DNA of 64,000 bases from the NCBI GenBank assembly GCA_019694155.1, contig JAIBCN010000038.1, forward strand, positions 1-64,000, written 5' to 3'. Positions 26,799-36,025 of this stretch are shown piece after piece; position 1 is the stretch's first letter, and each line of letters begins with the position of its first letter. The position numbers were made by a program, and so were the translations under genes. Under the pieces are notes generated by a model, which had not been told where the DNA came from, did no database searches, and worked only from the letters and a program-made list of their open reading frames with translations. This DNA comes from Vicinamibacteria bacterium. Lineage in GTDB: Bacteria > Acidobacteriota > Vicinamibacteria > Fen-336 > JAGNNV01.

Positions 26799-26836
26799 GA
26801 GCGCGCCAGCCTGGCCTTGGGGCACGAACCAACCCC

Positions 26837-28261
26837 CTGATCCTCGGTATCGGCCTGCTGCTCGCAGTCACAGCTCCCAACCGTTTTGCGGCTGCGGAAG
26901 ACGGCCCCCGCGTCATCAAAGCCCACTTCACCCCAAAGCAGCAGCAGGTCGACCGCTACGTCCAGGTCCCATTCGACGTAGCCGCCGGCACGACCCGCAT
27001 CGACATCGAACTGAAATACGACCGCGCGAACGGTGAGAACGTCGTGGACCTCGGTCTCCTTGAACCCGGCTCTCTCGAACTGGGCACGAAGGCCTTCCGC
27101 GGCTGGACGGGCGGCGAGCGAAGCACCATCTTCGTGAGCGCCACGGATGCGACGCCGGGCTACTGGCCCGGTCCGATCCAGGCCGGTCGATGGAACGTCG
27201 GCCTTGGTCTTTACAAGGTGGGTGCTTCGGGCGTCGATGTCGAGGTCACGGTTCGCACCTCCTCCGCGCCTTCAAATGGCGCGGCGCCCGCCTTGCCGCC
27301 CCGCGCGAAGGAACCGATCCGCACCGGGCCCGCGTGGTACTCGGGCGCCCTCCACGCGCACACCCACAACAGCGACGGCGCTCTCTCCGCGCAGGCCCTC
27401 GCCGAGAAGGCGCGCGCCGAGGGGCTCGACTTCCTCGCCATCACCGATCACAACAACACCGCCTCCCAGCGCGAGGCCATCGACGTCCCGGGCCTCCTCA
27501 CCATTCTCGGTGAAGAGGTCACGACGCCGGGCGGTCACGCCAACGTATGGGGCCTCGGTGGTGCGCGCGACTTCGTCGACTTCCGCGTCTCGCCCGGTGA
27601 TCCTGCGATTCACACCCTCTTCCGCGCGGCCGCGGCCCGCGGCGCTCTCGTCGGCATCAATCACCCGTACTCGGCCTGCGTCGCCTGCTCCTGGACTCAC
27701 CCGGTGCCGGACGCGGTGAACACGATCGAAATCACGGGCCGCGAGCCCGCGGAGATCGTGAGGGCCGTCGCCTTGTGGGACATGCTGCTCACTGCGGGCC
27801 GCCGCGTGACCGCGATCGGAGTCAGTGACTGGCACCGTGGCGATGCGCCCATCGGCGCCGCCAGTGTCCGCGCGTGGGCGAACGAGCTGTCGACCCGCGC
27901 CATTGTTGATTCCATCCGCGCCGGGCGCGTGATCGTGATGGCCGATGCCGCGACCGCGCCCCCCGATGTCCGCGTGACCTCGGCGTCGAAAGCGGCGCGC
28001 GTGGGCGATACCCTCGTCCTGGCCCGCGGCGATGGGTATGTCCTCGACGTTGCGGTGCCTCCGGACGCGCCGCTCTTTCGCTTGGCGAAGGCGGAAGTGT
28101 TCTGGAACGGGGAGCGGATCGCGGACGGAGGCATTCCGGGTGGGAAGTTCCGCCTCGAGCGCTTCGCTTCCACGAACGGCTACCTGCGCGTCCACATCGT
28201 GGCCGCGAATGGCGCCCCTCTCGCGGTCACCAACCCGGTCTGGATTCGGACGAGCCGCTGA
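26837..28261 (+). CDS. CehA/McbA-family PHP-domain metallohydrolase, secreted
   Basis: From about 26837 the frame encodes a hydrophobic leader (LILGIGLLLAVTA, cleaved near FAAAEDG), a beta-sandwich domain and then a PHP metal-hydrolase domain. The PHP marks are ALHAHTHNSDG, AITDHNNT, the INHPYSAC segment and GVSDWHRGD. CehA-type enzymes cleave phosphoesters or related bonds; here the place in a sugar operon suggests a sugar phosphate or glycan substituent. The start is uncertain: no ATG, GTG or TTG stands in frame near the leader. I give the CTG at 26837; the frame remains open back to an ATG at 26267 through repeat-rich sequence. The stop overlaps the next gene by one base (TGATG). Confidence 0.78.
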   Translation: MILGIGLLLAVTAPNRFAAAEDGPRVIKAHFTPKQQQVDRYVQVPFDVAAGTTRIDIELKYDRANGENVVDLGLLEPGSLELGTKAFRGWTGGERSTIFVSATDATPGYWPGPIQAGRWNVGLGLYKVGASGVDVEVTVRTSSAPSNGAAPALPPRAKEPIRTGPAWYSGALHAHTHNSDGALSAQALAEKARAEGLDFLAITDHNNTASQREAIDVPGLLTILGEEVTTPGGHANVWGLGGARDFVDFRVSPGDPAIHTLFRAAAARGALVGINHPYSACVACSWTHPVPDAVNTIEITGREPAEIVRAVALWDMLLTAGRRVTAIGVSDWHRGDAPIGAASVRAWANELSTRAIVDSIRAGRVIVMADAATAPPDVRVTSASKAARVGDTLVLARGDGYVLDVAVPPDAPLFRLAKAEVFWNGERIADGGIPGGKFRLERFASTNGYLRVHIVAANGAPLAVTNPVWIRTSR

Positions 28262-30564
28262 TGCCGAGAGCGTCGCGTCGGGCGGCAGGCCTCCTCTCGG
28301 GCCTCCTTCTTTTCGCGACGGTGGCCGCAAGCCCGGCCGATCAGGGTGACGAACTCGTCACCCCGGTCCGCATCGGCCGCGCCGACGCGCCCCTCGTCAT
28401 CTCGATGTGGGCGCAGCAGGAGTATTCCCACCTCGCCGCCCGCGAGGACATGGCCGCGACCTTCCACGAGATCTTCCGCCAGTGGGCCCTTGCGCATCCC
28501 GACATCCGCATCGACATCTCGGTCATGCCCGCCCTCGAGCTGCACAAGGCCAAGCTGCTGATGGCCGCCGCGAACGACCGCCTCCCCGACGTGGCCTCGA
28601 TCGACAGCTTCTGGGTGCCTCTGTTTACTCCCGGCAAGCAGATCCAGCCCCTCGATCCCTACTGGCCGAGGGAAGACCGCGACGATTTTCTTCCCTTCAC
28701 CATCGACACGCTCTCCGATCCCGCGGGCCACGTGTACGGCATGTGGCACGGCACCGACTGCCGCGTCTTGTACTACCGCAAGGATCTCGTCCCGAAGCCG
28801 CCCCAGACCTGGGACCAGCTCATCGAGATCGCGAGCCGGATCTCGCGCGAGAAGAAGATCTCCGGGTACGTCTTCAATGCGGGCCGCTGGGAGGGTGCGG
28901 TGTTCGATCACCTTCCCATGTTCTGGGGGCAGGGCGGGGAACTCGTCAACGAGAAGGGCGCGCCGGTCTTCGGCCTCCCTCCCAATCGCGAAAAGATGAT
29001 CCGGGTCCTGCAGTTCATGCGGGACACCGTCACGAAGGGCGCTTCGCCCAGTTCGGTCCTTGCGAACAACGACTACCAGCAGCTCTCCTCGGCCGCGATT
29101 TCGGGAGACGCCGCGATGTTCCTGGGCGGGAGCTGGCAGTTGCGCGATCTCGAGCCGAGCCTTTCGAAGGAGCAGTTCGCGCTGTGGGACGTGGCCCCCA
29201 TTCCCCAGCGCGAGGCGGGCGTCGTCTCCACCGGCGCGGGAGGATGGATCTGGGTGAGCTTTGCGCAGGATCCGGCCAAGGCGAAGGCGGCCGCGGAGCT
29301 CATCCAGTTCATCGAGTCGTCGAAGAACGTGGGGGTGATCAGCCAGCTCGCCCACCAGCTTCCCGCGCGGAAGAGCGTGTATCGGCAGTTTCCCTTCTTC
29401 AGCGAGGATCCCTTTCACAAGAGATTCGGAGAGTGGCTCGCGGGCGCCCGCGCCCGCCCCGCCGTCCTCATCTATCCGACGATCTCCGAACAGCTCCAGC
29501 TCGCGATCGGCTACGCGGTATCGGGCGACAAGACGCCGGAGCAGGCGGTCGACGGCGCCTGGGCCGAGGTCATGAAGGTGGCGGAGCGGCAGAAGGCGGG
29601 CGCCGCCCCGCCGCCCGCCTTCGATCCGCTGATGTTCGCGCCCGCCGTTCTGACCCTGCTCCTGCTCCTCTCCGGCCTCTTCGCGGTATGGCGCGAGAAC
29701 CGCGCCCTCGTGGCCTGGCTCGCTCCCGCGCTGGCGCTTGCGGCCGCGTTCCTTCTCTATCCGATGCTGGAACTGATCCGCCTCTCCGCCACCAACACCA
29801 CCACCGAAGGAGCCGGGTATTCGTACACCGCGGCGAGCCTTCAGTCGGTGGCCGGAGACCCGGGCCTGCCCGGCATGATCTTCGTGACCCTGCTCTTCGT
29901 GACCGCTTCGGTCGTGCTTCAGCTGGTCATCGGCCTCGGCCTCGCCGTCCTCATCGACGCGGCGCGGCGGCGGGGCACCTGGGGCACCATGTTCGCGCGC
30001 GCCTCGGTGGTGAGCGCCTGGGTGATCCCCGGCGTGCTCATCGGCGTCCTGTGGCGGATCCTGCTCATGGAGAACCGCGCGGGCATCGTGACCTACCTGG
30101 GCTCGATGTTCGGCCTGCCCGCCCTGCCCTGGCTCTCCTCGGGCTCGTTCGCGCTCGCCTCCGTGGTGGTGGCGAACGTCTGGCGCGGATCCGCCTTCAG
30201 CATGATCCTCCAGTTCGCGGGGCTGATGCGCATACCGAAGGAACTCCACGAAGCCGCGGATCTCGAGGGTCTCACGCGTTCGCAGCGTCTGCGCTGGCTC
30301 ATCCTCCCCCAGCTCAAGCCGATCCTCGCCCTGAACCTCGTCCTCATCACCATCTCCACCCTCAACACCTTCGACCTGATCCTGCCTCTCACCGGCGGCG
30401 GCCCGGCCCGGCAGACCGAAGTGATCGCGCTCTTCATGTACCGCTCGGCCTTCTTCTCGCTGGAGGCGGGGCGTTCGGCCGCCATCGCCACGGTGATGCT
30501 CGTCGTGAACCTCGCGCTCGCCCTGGTGGCGGTGCGGGCCATGCGGCGTCAGGCGGCCTCATGA
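28261..30564 (+). CDS. Fused sugar-binding protein and MalF-type ABC permease
   Basis: The 767-residue protein joins two normally separate subunits. Residues 1-25 form a signal peptide (GLLSGLLLFATVAASPA), and about 30-445 a family-1 extracellular solute-binding domain (VISMWAQQEYSHLAAREDM, MWHGTDCRVLYYRKDLVP, GGWIWVSFAQDP). From residue 458 come two helices and then a MalF-type transmembrane domain. Its EAA loop (ELHEAADLEGLTRSQRLRW) near 661 docks to the ATPase. The reading frame is continuous with no sign of a joined stop. The binding domain would be tethered on the outer face of the inner membrane. The gene overlaps the MalG-type gene (ATGA). It probably imports an oligosaccharide or glycoside. 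Confidence 0.9.
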   Translation: MPRASRRAAGLLSGLLLFATVAASPADQGDELVTPVRIGRADAPLVISMWAQQEYSHLAAREDMAATFHEIFRQWALAHPDIRIDISVMPALELHKAKLLMAAANDRLPDVASIDSFWVPLFTPGKQIQPLDPYWPREDRDDFLPFTIDTLSDPAGHVYGMWHGTDCRVLYYRKDLVPKPPQTWDQLIEIASRISREKKISGYVFNAGRWEGAVFDHLPMFWGQGGELVNEKGAPVFGLPPNREKMIRVLQFMRDTVTKGASPSSVLANNDYQQLSSAAISGDAAMFLGGSWQLRDLEPSLSKEQFALWDVAPIPQREAGVVSTGAGGWIWVSFAQDPAKAKAAAELIQFIESSKNVGVISQLAHQLPARKSVYRQFPFFSEDPFHKRFGEWLAGARARPAVLIYPTISEQLQLAIGYAVSGDKTPEQAVDGAWAEVMKVAERQKAGAAPPPAFDPLMFAPAVLTLLLLLSGLFAVWRENRALVAWLAPALALAAAFLLYPMLELIRLSATNTTTEGAGYSYTAASLQSVAGDPGLPGMIFVTLLFVTASVVLQLVIGLGLAVLIDAARRRGTWGTMFARASVVSAWVIPGVLIGVLWRILLMENRAGIVTYLGSMFGLPALPWLSSGSFALASVVVANVWRGSAFSMILQFAGLMRIPKELHEAADLEGLTRSQRLRWLILPQLKPILALNLVLITISTLNTFDLILPLTGGGPARQTEVIALFMYRSAFFSLEAGRSAAIATVMLVVNLALALVAVRAMRRQAAS

Positions 30565-31385
30565 AGAAGCGCACCGACCGGCCCATGCAGCTGGCCCTCC
30601 TCCTGGTCGCGGCCGCGTTCCTGCTGCCGCAGCTGTGGCTCTTCTCGCTCTCGACCAAGACCAAGGCGCAGGTCTACGAGTACCCGCCGAAACTCATTTC
30701 CGATAGTGCGTCCCTGCGGAACTACGCCGCGGTGATCGAGAAGACCCAGATTCCCTTCTACCTGTGGAACTCGGCGCGGGTGGCCGTCCTCGCCACCGCC
30801 TTGACCCTGCTCCTCGGGATCCCGGCCGCGTACGTGCTCTCGCGCGAGAGGTTCAAGCGCCGCGACGGCATCGTGTTCCTCTTCCTCGCCGCGCAGATGG
30901 TGTCGCCCCTCATCCTGCTCGTGCCCATCTACGGTCTGGTAGCGAAGCTCCATCTCCTCGACACCCACGCCGGCCTCGTGCTCGTCTACTCGGCCATCCA
31001 GATCCCGTTCACGGTGGTGGTGCTCAAGAGCTTCTTCGACGGCCTGCCCACCTCGCTCTTCGAGGCCGCCCGCCTCGACGGCTGCTCGCGCTTCTCCATC
31101 TTTCGCCTGGTGGCGCTGCCTCTGCTCGGGCCCGGTCTCGCCTCCGTCGCCATCTTCAATCTCGCCGCGTACTGGTCGGAGTTCTGCCTCGCCCTGGTTC
31201 TGCTCGATTCGCAGGCTCGTTTCACCATTCCCGTCGGGCTTTTCAGCTTCCAGAGCGGCTACGAGACGGAGTGGCACCTGGTGGCGGCCGCGAGCTTCAT
31301 CGGGCTTCTGCCCGTCCTGCTCGCCTTCATTATGCTCCAGCGGTTCTTTGTCGCCGGCCTCACCGCGGGCGCCACGAAAGGGTAG
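30561..31385 (+). CDS. ABC sugar permease, MalG type
   Basis: The 274-residue inner-membrane protein has six hydrophobic segments and the EAA loop SLFEAARLDGCSRFSIFRLV that contacts the ATPase. It is the second permease half for the fused protein encoded just upstream, whose stop it overlaps as ATGA. The start at 30561 is set by that overlap. A longer frame in the same phase runs back through the fusion gene and is spurious. The ATPase partner is not adjacent; the MalK/UgpC-type gene at 38761 is the best candidate in the window. Confidence 0.93.
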   Translation: MKKRTDRPMQLALLLVAAAFLLPQLWLFSLSTKTKAQVYEYPPKLISDSASLRNYAAVIEKTQIPFYLWNSARVAVLATALTLLLGIPAAYVLSRERFKRRDGIVFLFLAAQMVSPLILLVPIYGLVAKLHLLDTHAGLVLVYSAIQIPFTVVVLKSFFDGLPTSLFEAARLDGCSRFSIFRLVALPLLGPGLASVAIFNLAAYWSEFCLALVLLDSQARFTIPVGLFSFQSGYETEWHLVAAASFIGLLPVLLAFIMLQRFFVAGLTAGATKG

Positions 31386-31396
31386 AGGGTCTCCTG

Positions 31397-34102
31397 GTGA
31401 CACCGCAGACAACGCAGGTCCACGTCATTTCGCACACCCACTGGGATCGCGAGTGGTACCTGACCCGCGAGGACTACCGGCTGCGCCTCATCGATCTCGT
31501 CGACGGCGTGCTCGACCGGATGGACAAGGACGACAAGTTCACCTTCTTCCACCTCGACGGCCAGACCATCGTGCTCGAGGACTACCTCGAAGTGAGGCCC
31601 GACCAGAAGGAACGCCTGCGGCGCCGCATCGGGGGCGGGCGGCTGCTCGTGGGCCCCTGGTACGTGATGCCCGACATGTTCCTGGTGAGCGGGGAAGCGC
31701 TCGTGCGCAATCTCGCCATCGGCCATCGCATCGCCGAGTCGTTCGGCGGGGTGATGCGCGCGGGCTACACCCCCGACCCCTTCGGCCACGTGGCTCAGAT
31801 GCCGCAGATCCTCGCGGGTTTCGGCCTCGACAACGCCATCCTCTGGCGCGGCTTCGGCGGCCCGCGCTCGGAGTACGTCTGGGAAGGCCACGACGGGACG
31901 CGAACCCTGCTCCTGCACTTCCCGCGCGAGGGCTACTGCAACGCCTTCCGGCTGCCGCTCCTGCCGCGTTCCACCCGCGCCCAGGAAGCGGCGGCGGTGG
32001 TCGAGCGCGAGCGCGCCCGCTCCGCGGTGGGGTCCGTGCTCCTCATGGCCGGGGTCGATCACACGGAGCCGCACCCGGAACTGCTGACCCTGGTGGGCGA
32101 GATCGGCGCCCAGGAGGGAGTGGCCGCGGCTCTCTCGACCCTGCCTGCCTATGTCGAGGGAGTTCGTTCGGCGGTGGCGGCCCGCGAGATCGCTCTGGAG
32201 GTCGTCCGCGGCGAGCTTCGCGCGGGCGAGGACTATTCGAATCTGCTGCCCGGTGTCCTCTCCGCGCGCACCTATCTCAAGAAGAGCAACGTCCGCGCCC
32301 AGGCCCTTCTCGAAAAAACCGCCGAACCTCTGGCGCTGTTCGCGTGGCTTGCCGGCGAACCCCACCCCACCGGCGTCCTCGCCTACGCCTGGAAGACGCT
32401 CATCGAGAACCACCCGCACGACAGCATCTGCGGCTGCAGCATCGACGAGGTCCACGACGAGAATGACACGCGCTTCGCGCGCGTGCTGCAGGCGGCCGAG
32501 GGCCAGGTCATGCGCTCCCTGCGCGCCCTCGCGCGACGCGTGGAGCCGGCGCCCGAGGGCTCGGTCAGGTTTCTGGTGACGAACACGGATATCCATGCCT
32601 ACGAGGGTCCGGTGGACGTGGTGCTCGACCTGCCGATCCGCAGCGCCGAGCCCGGGCGCATCCTGGACTCCGAAATCTTCGACGCTCCTCTTGCCTTTTT
32701 CCCGCCCGGATCGGGCATTGCCGCCATCACCGACCCCGAGGGCCGGGCGATTCCCTTCCAGGAGGTCCGACGCGAAGAGCGAATTGAACAGTGGACGAGC
32801 CGGATCGAGGTGCCCCTTGCCGTCCACGTCGAGCGTCTCCACCTCGCCTGCGCGGTGTCGCTCCCGCCCGCGGGCTTCGTGGCTCTCGATGCCCGGGTGG
32901 GCGCCCCCTCCGCGGCGCCGCCGTCGCCCGCGCGCGAGAGGTTCATAGAGAACGACCTGCTTCGCATCGACGCGAACGACGACGGCACGATCGACGTGCG
33001 CGACAAGAGGTCGGGTGCTTCGTATCTCCACCTGCTCGAGCTGGAGGATGTGGGAGACGTGGGCGACGAGTACAACTTCTGTCCACCCGAGAACGACGCC
33101 CGGATCACCACGCTGGGACAGCGGGCTCGCGCGGTTGAAGTCACCGCGGCCGGTCCGCTCCGCAGCGCAATGCGCGTCGCCACCACGCTCCAGGCGCCTG
33201 TTTCCGCGACGCTCGATCGAAAAGGGCGCAGCCCGCAGCGCGTTCCCATCGACGTCACCATCGACCTCGAACTCAGTCAGGGCTCGCCCGTGGTTTCGTG
33301 CCGGCTCGAAGTCGAGAACCGCGGGTCCGACCATCGTCTGCGCGTGCTCTTCCCCACGGGCGTGCGGTCGGTGACCGAATCCCGCGCCGACACCGCGTTC
33401 GGCGTGGTCACGCGGGCCGCCCACCGCGCCGCGCCCGAAACACCCATGCCGGAAGCGCCGGTGAACGCAGCGCCTCTGCAGTCCTTCGTCGATGCCGGGG
33501 ATGCGCGGCAGGGAATCACCGTGCTCAGCGAGGGCCTCATGGAGTACGAGGTTCTGACCGGAGCCGGCGATGGCGCTTCGATCGGCCTCACCATCCTGCG
33601 CTCGGTGGGCTGGCTTTCGCGCGAGGATCTTGCGACTCGCCGCGGCAACGCGGGTCCCAGCCTCGAGTCGCCGGGCGCCCAGTGCCTCGGCTCTCACCAG
33701 TTTCGGTTCGCCTTCGTGCCGCGCGCCGCGCCCCCGGCGGAGAGCGTGCTTTGCGATCTGGGCCGCGTCTTCCTTGCGCCGCCCCGCGTCGTGGTGGGAA
33801 CGAACGGACCCAAGGACGCTCCACTCGCACGCCGGCACTCGTTCCTGGAGCTCGAGTGCGAGCCGGCGCGAGGAGTGTCGCTCAGCGCTCTCAAGAAGGC
33901 GGACGAGAGGGACAGCGTGGTCCTGCGAACTTTCAATCCCGGGATGACGCCGATCGAGGTTCGGATCCGGCCCCATGGGGGCGCGGCATTCCGGACGAAT
34001 CTCCGCGAGCAACGCCAGCAGGCCCTGACCCTGCACGAGGGCGCCACGAATCTCACCGTCGGCCCGCGAAAGATCGCAACGCTCGAACTCGACCGCGGCT
34101 GA
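31397..34102 (+). CDS. GH38 alpha-mannosidase, possible mannosylglycerate hydrolase
   Basis: The 901-residue enzyme has the GH38 start motif HVISHTHWDREW (H13, H15, D17 as zinc ligands) and the nucleophile motif GYTPDPFGHVAQMPQIL with D127. It then has the mid-domain HPHDSICGCSIDEVHDE and a long beta-rich C-terminal part. Bacterial GH38 enzymes cleave alpha-mannosides, and the MngB type cleaves 2-O-mannosyl-glycerate or its phosphate. No signal peptide is present, so it works in the cytoplasm on imported substrate. The GTG start at 31397 follows a GAGGG ribosome site and lies 11 bp after the MalG-type gene, so it belongs to the transporter operon. Other alpha-mannosides are possible substrates. 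Confidence 0.92.
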   Translation: MTPQTTQVHVISHTHWDREWYLTREDYRLRLIDLVDGVLDRMDKDDKFTFFHLDGQTIVLEDYLEVRPDQKERLRRRIGGGRLLVGPWYVMPDMFLVSGEALVRNLAIGHRIAESFGGVMRAGYTPDPFGHVAQMPQILAGFGLDNAILWRGFGGPRSEYVWEGHDGTRTLLLHFPREGYCNAFRLPLLPRSTRAQEAAAVVERERARSAVGSVLLMAGVDHTEPHPELLTLVGEIGAQEGVAAALSTLPAYVEGVRSAVAAREIALEVVRGELRAGEDYSNLLPGVLSARTYLKKSNVRAQALLEKTAEPLALFAWLAGEPHPTGVLAYAWKTLIENHPHDSICGCSIDEVHDENDTRFARVLQAAEGQVMRSLRALARRVEPAPEGSVRFLVTNTDIHAYEGPVDVVLDLPIRSAEPGRILDSEIFDAPLAFFPPGSGIAAITDPEGRAIPFQEVRREERIEQWTSRIEVPLAVHVERLHLACAVSLPPAGFVALDARVGAPSAAPPSPARERFIENDLLRIDANDDGTIDVRDKRSGASYLHLLELEDVGDVGDEYNFCPPENDARITTLGQRARAVEVTAAGPLRSAMRVATTLQAPVSATLDRKGRSPQRVPIDVTIDLELSQGSPVVSCRLEVENRGSDHRLRVLFPTGVRSVTESRADTAFGVVTRAAHRAAPETPMPEAPVNAAPLQSFVDAGDARQGITVLSEGLMEYEVLTGAGDGASIGLTILRSVGWLSREDLATRRGNAGPSLESPGAQCLGSHQFRFAFVPRAAPPAESVLCDLGRVFLAPPRVVVGTNGPKDAPLARRHSFLELECEPARGVSLSALKKADERDSVVLRTFNPGMTPIEVRIRPHGGAAFRTNLREQRQQALTLHEGATNLTVGPRKIATLELDRG

Positions 34103-34136
34103 GTGCCCACGCCTGATCGATAGCAAGAACTCCTGC

Positions 34137-34164
34137 TTGAATACATAGTTCAACAATGTATAAT
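34137..34164 (+). promoter_or_regulatory. Promoter of the PadR gene with operator in its spacer
   Basis: TTGAAT (34137-34142) and a perfect TATAAT (34159-34164) are 16 bp apart. The inverted repeat ATACAT-N9-ATGTAT (34141-34161) fills the spacer and overlaps both boxes. PadR regulators typically bind ATGT/ACAT palindromes, so this looks like an autorepression site. Confidence 0.7.
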
Positions 34165-34196
34165 GCCGCTATGGATAGAAGGCTCTCCGCATAGGC

Positions 34197-34571
34197 ATGG
34201 AAATCAACAAGGACCTGGTTGCCGCTTCCTCCACGCCGATCGTGCTCGCGATCCTCTCCGAGGGGGACAGTTATGGCTACGCCATCATCAAGCGAGTAAA
34301 AGAGTTGTCGGGCGGCAACATGGAATGGACGGACGGGATGCTCTACCCGGTCCTGCACCGCCTCGAGCGACTTGGCCACGTCGAAGCGCGCTGGGAAGCC
34401 TCGGAGATCGGCCGCCGCCGCAAGTACTACCGCATCACTCCCGGAGGACGCGCTCAGCTCTCCGAAGAGCGAAGGCAGTGGCAGGCCGTAGATGCGACCC
34501 TTCATGGGATCTGGGGCTCGCTCTCCCTTTCCGTCCCGGCCGCGGCCGAGCCATTACCACAAGGAGCGTGA
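34197..34571 (+). CDS. PadR-family transcriptional regulator
   Basis: The 124-residue regulator has the PadR winged helix with the characteristic DSYGYAIIKRV and DGMLYPVLHRLERLGHV segments and the wing GRRRKYYRIT. It is the short PadR type that often controls membrane proteins or efflux genes in Acidobacteria. The promoter just upstream contains an inverted repeat that suits PadR binding, so autorepression is likely. The gene is followed after three bases by a membrane-protein gene with a permease-prefix domain, and the pair is probably one operon. Confidence 0.94.
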   Translation: MEINKDLVAASSTPIVLAILSEGDSYGYAIIKRVKELSGGNMEWTDGMLYPVLHRLERLGHVEARWEASEIGRRRKYYRITPGGRAQLSEERRQWQAVDATLHGIWGSLSLSVPAAAEPLPQGA

Positions 34572-34574
34572 GCC

Positions 34575-35945
34575 ATGGCCCCTTTGCCTGATGCGACGAT
34601 GCTCGAAGAGCAGATCGGGCAGTGGCGCAGCTACCTCCGCCGCCGGCAGGCCATCCACACGGTCGACGTGGCGGAGCTCGAAGATCACCTGCGCGAGCAG
34701 GTCGCGAACCTGGTGCAGGCGGGGCTCGCCACCGACGAGGCGTTCCTGGTGGCCGTGAAGCGGATGGGCGATCTCGATGCGCTCTCGCGGGAGTTCGCGC
34801 GTGAGCACTCCGAGCGCCTCTGGAAGCAACTCGTCGTTCTTCCCTCGGATTCCGGAACGCCTCCGGCCGCGGCCCGAACCGATGCCGTCGTCGCCTTCGC
34901 TCTGGCAGTCGGCGCGGCCCTGCTGGTGAAACTCCCGGCGTTCTTCGGCGTCGATCCCGAAAAGAACCCCGTCTTCTACGTCCACAACGTGCCGCTCTTC
35001 GTCCTTCCTCTCCTGGCTGCATACTTCGCCTGGAAGCGCCGTCTGGACAAGACCCTCATCCGAGGCCTGGCCGCGGCGTTCGTCGTGGCCGGCGTCTTTG
35101 CGAATATCTATCCGTGGGTGCCGACCGGCTCGACGCAGTCCCTCTCAGCCCTGCATCTGCCCATGGCTCTCTGGTTCGCGGTGGGGATCGCGTACGCGGG
35201 CTCCCGCTGGCGGCACGTGGCGGGGCGCATGGACTTCATCCGCTTCTCCGGCGAGCTCTTCATCTACTACGTGCTCATCGCCCTGGGAGGCGGCGTCTTC
35301 ACCGGATTCACGCTGATGATCTTCGAGGCGATCGGGATCAATGCGGAGCGCTTCGTGCAGCTGTGGCTTCTGCCCTGCGGCGCGGCGGGGGCGGTCCTCG
35401 TCGGCTCGTGGCTGGTGGAAGCGAAGCAGAGCGTCATCGAGAACATGGCGCCCGTGCTGACCCGCCTCTTCACTCCTCTCTTCGCGGCGATGCTCGTCAC
35501 GTTCCTGGCTACGCTGCTCTGGACCGGGCGGGGGATCGGTATCGACCGGAACGTGCTCATCGGGTTCGACCTGCTCCTCGCCCTGGTCCTCGGCCTGCTC
35601 CTCTATTCCATATCGGCGCGAGACCCCGGCAAGGCTCCGGGCGCCTTCGATGTGGTCCAGGTCGTGGTGGTGATCGCCGCGCTCCTTGCTGACGCGGTGG
35701 CGCTCTCGGCTATCGCCGCCCGCATCTCCGAATTCGGCCTCAGTCCCAACCGTGTGGCCGCGCTCGGTGAGAACGTCATCCTGCTCGTCAATCTCGGCTG
35801 GTCGGCCAATCTCTATGTCGGCTTCCTGCGAGGGAAGCGGTCGTTCGCGGACCTCGAACGCTGGCAGACGGATTACCTGCCCGTCTACCCGGCGTGGGCC
35901 GCCCTCGTCGTGATCGTGTTTCCGCCGTTGTTCGGCTACCTCTGA
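34575..35945 (+). CDS. Membrane protein with permease-prefix domain
   Basis: The 456-residue protein opens with a soluble helical domain (residues 1-90; LEDHLREQVANLVQAGLATDEAF and RMGDLDALSREF). It is of the kind found as a prefix in PadR-linked permeases. About ten hydrophobic segments follow. There is no FtsX core, so it is not a MacB-type permease itself; the membrane part resembles DUF4153-like proteins only loosely. An AAGGAG ribosome site precedes the ATG. Translation is probably coupled to the PadR gene. Function unknown; a sensor or transporter controlled by PadR is the likeliest role. Confidence 0.75.
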   Translation: MAPLPDATMLEEQIGQWRSYLRRRQAIHTVDVAELEDHLREQVANLVQAGLATDEAFLVAVKRMGDLDALSREFAREHSERLWKQLVVLPSDSGTPPAAARTDAVVAFALAVGAALLVKLPAFFGVDPEKNPVFYVHNVPLFVLPLLAAYFAWKRRLDKTLIRGLAAAFVVAGVFANIYPWVPTGSTQSLSALHLPMALWFAVGIAYAGSRWRHVAGRMDFIRFSGELFIYYVLIALGGGVFTGFTLMIFEAIGINAERFVQLWLLPCGAAGAVLVGSWLVEAKQSVIENMAPVLTRLFTPLFAAMLVTFLATLLWTGRGIGIDRNVLIGFDLLLALVLGLLLYSISARDPGKAPGAFDVVQVVVVIAALLADAVALSAIAARISEFGLSPNRVAALGENVILLVNLGWSANLYVGFLRGKRSFADLERWQTDYLPVYPAWAALVVIVFPPLFGYL

Positions 35946-36025
35946 TCGCGTCTCGCGCGGGCGCCGCTCCGCTGCCCCCCGGTCCCTCCGATAGAGTCGG
36001 GCCTCATTTTGGAAGGAGCTGCCGA

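Larger units (their letters stand above)
26250..26836. other. Largest gene-free stretch, repeat-rich
   Basis: These 587 bp separate the GH63-like gene from the recognisable part of the CehA-like gene. They hold an 8-bp hairpin, a copy of the intergenic repeat and two GNRA-capped hairpins (listed separately). A frame stays open through most of it, but the translation is low in structure and matches no protein family I know. I therefore read it as intergenic. Confidence 0.55.

Noticed and set aside
26267-26836. Coding extension of 190 residues before the CehA-like protein
   Set aside because: The translation covers repeats and hairpins, has no domain character and would bury the leader peptide, so I treat it as non-coding, with the start issue flagged.
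30764-31396. N-terminal extension of the GH38 frame into the MalG-type gene
   Set aside because: The GH38 signature begins at once after the GTG at 31397, which has a good ribosome site; the extension is out-of-frame translation of the permease gene.
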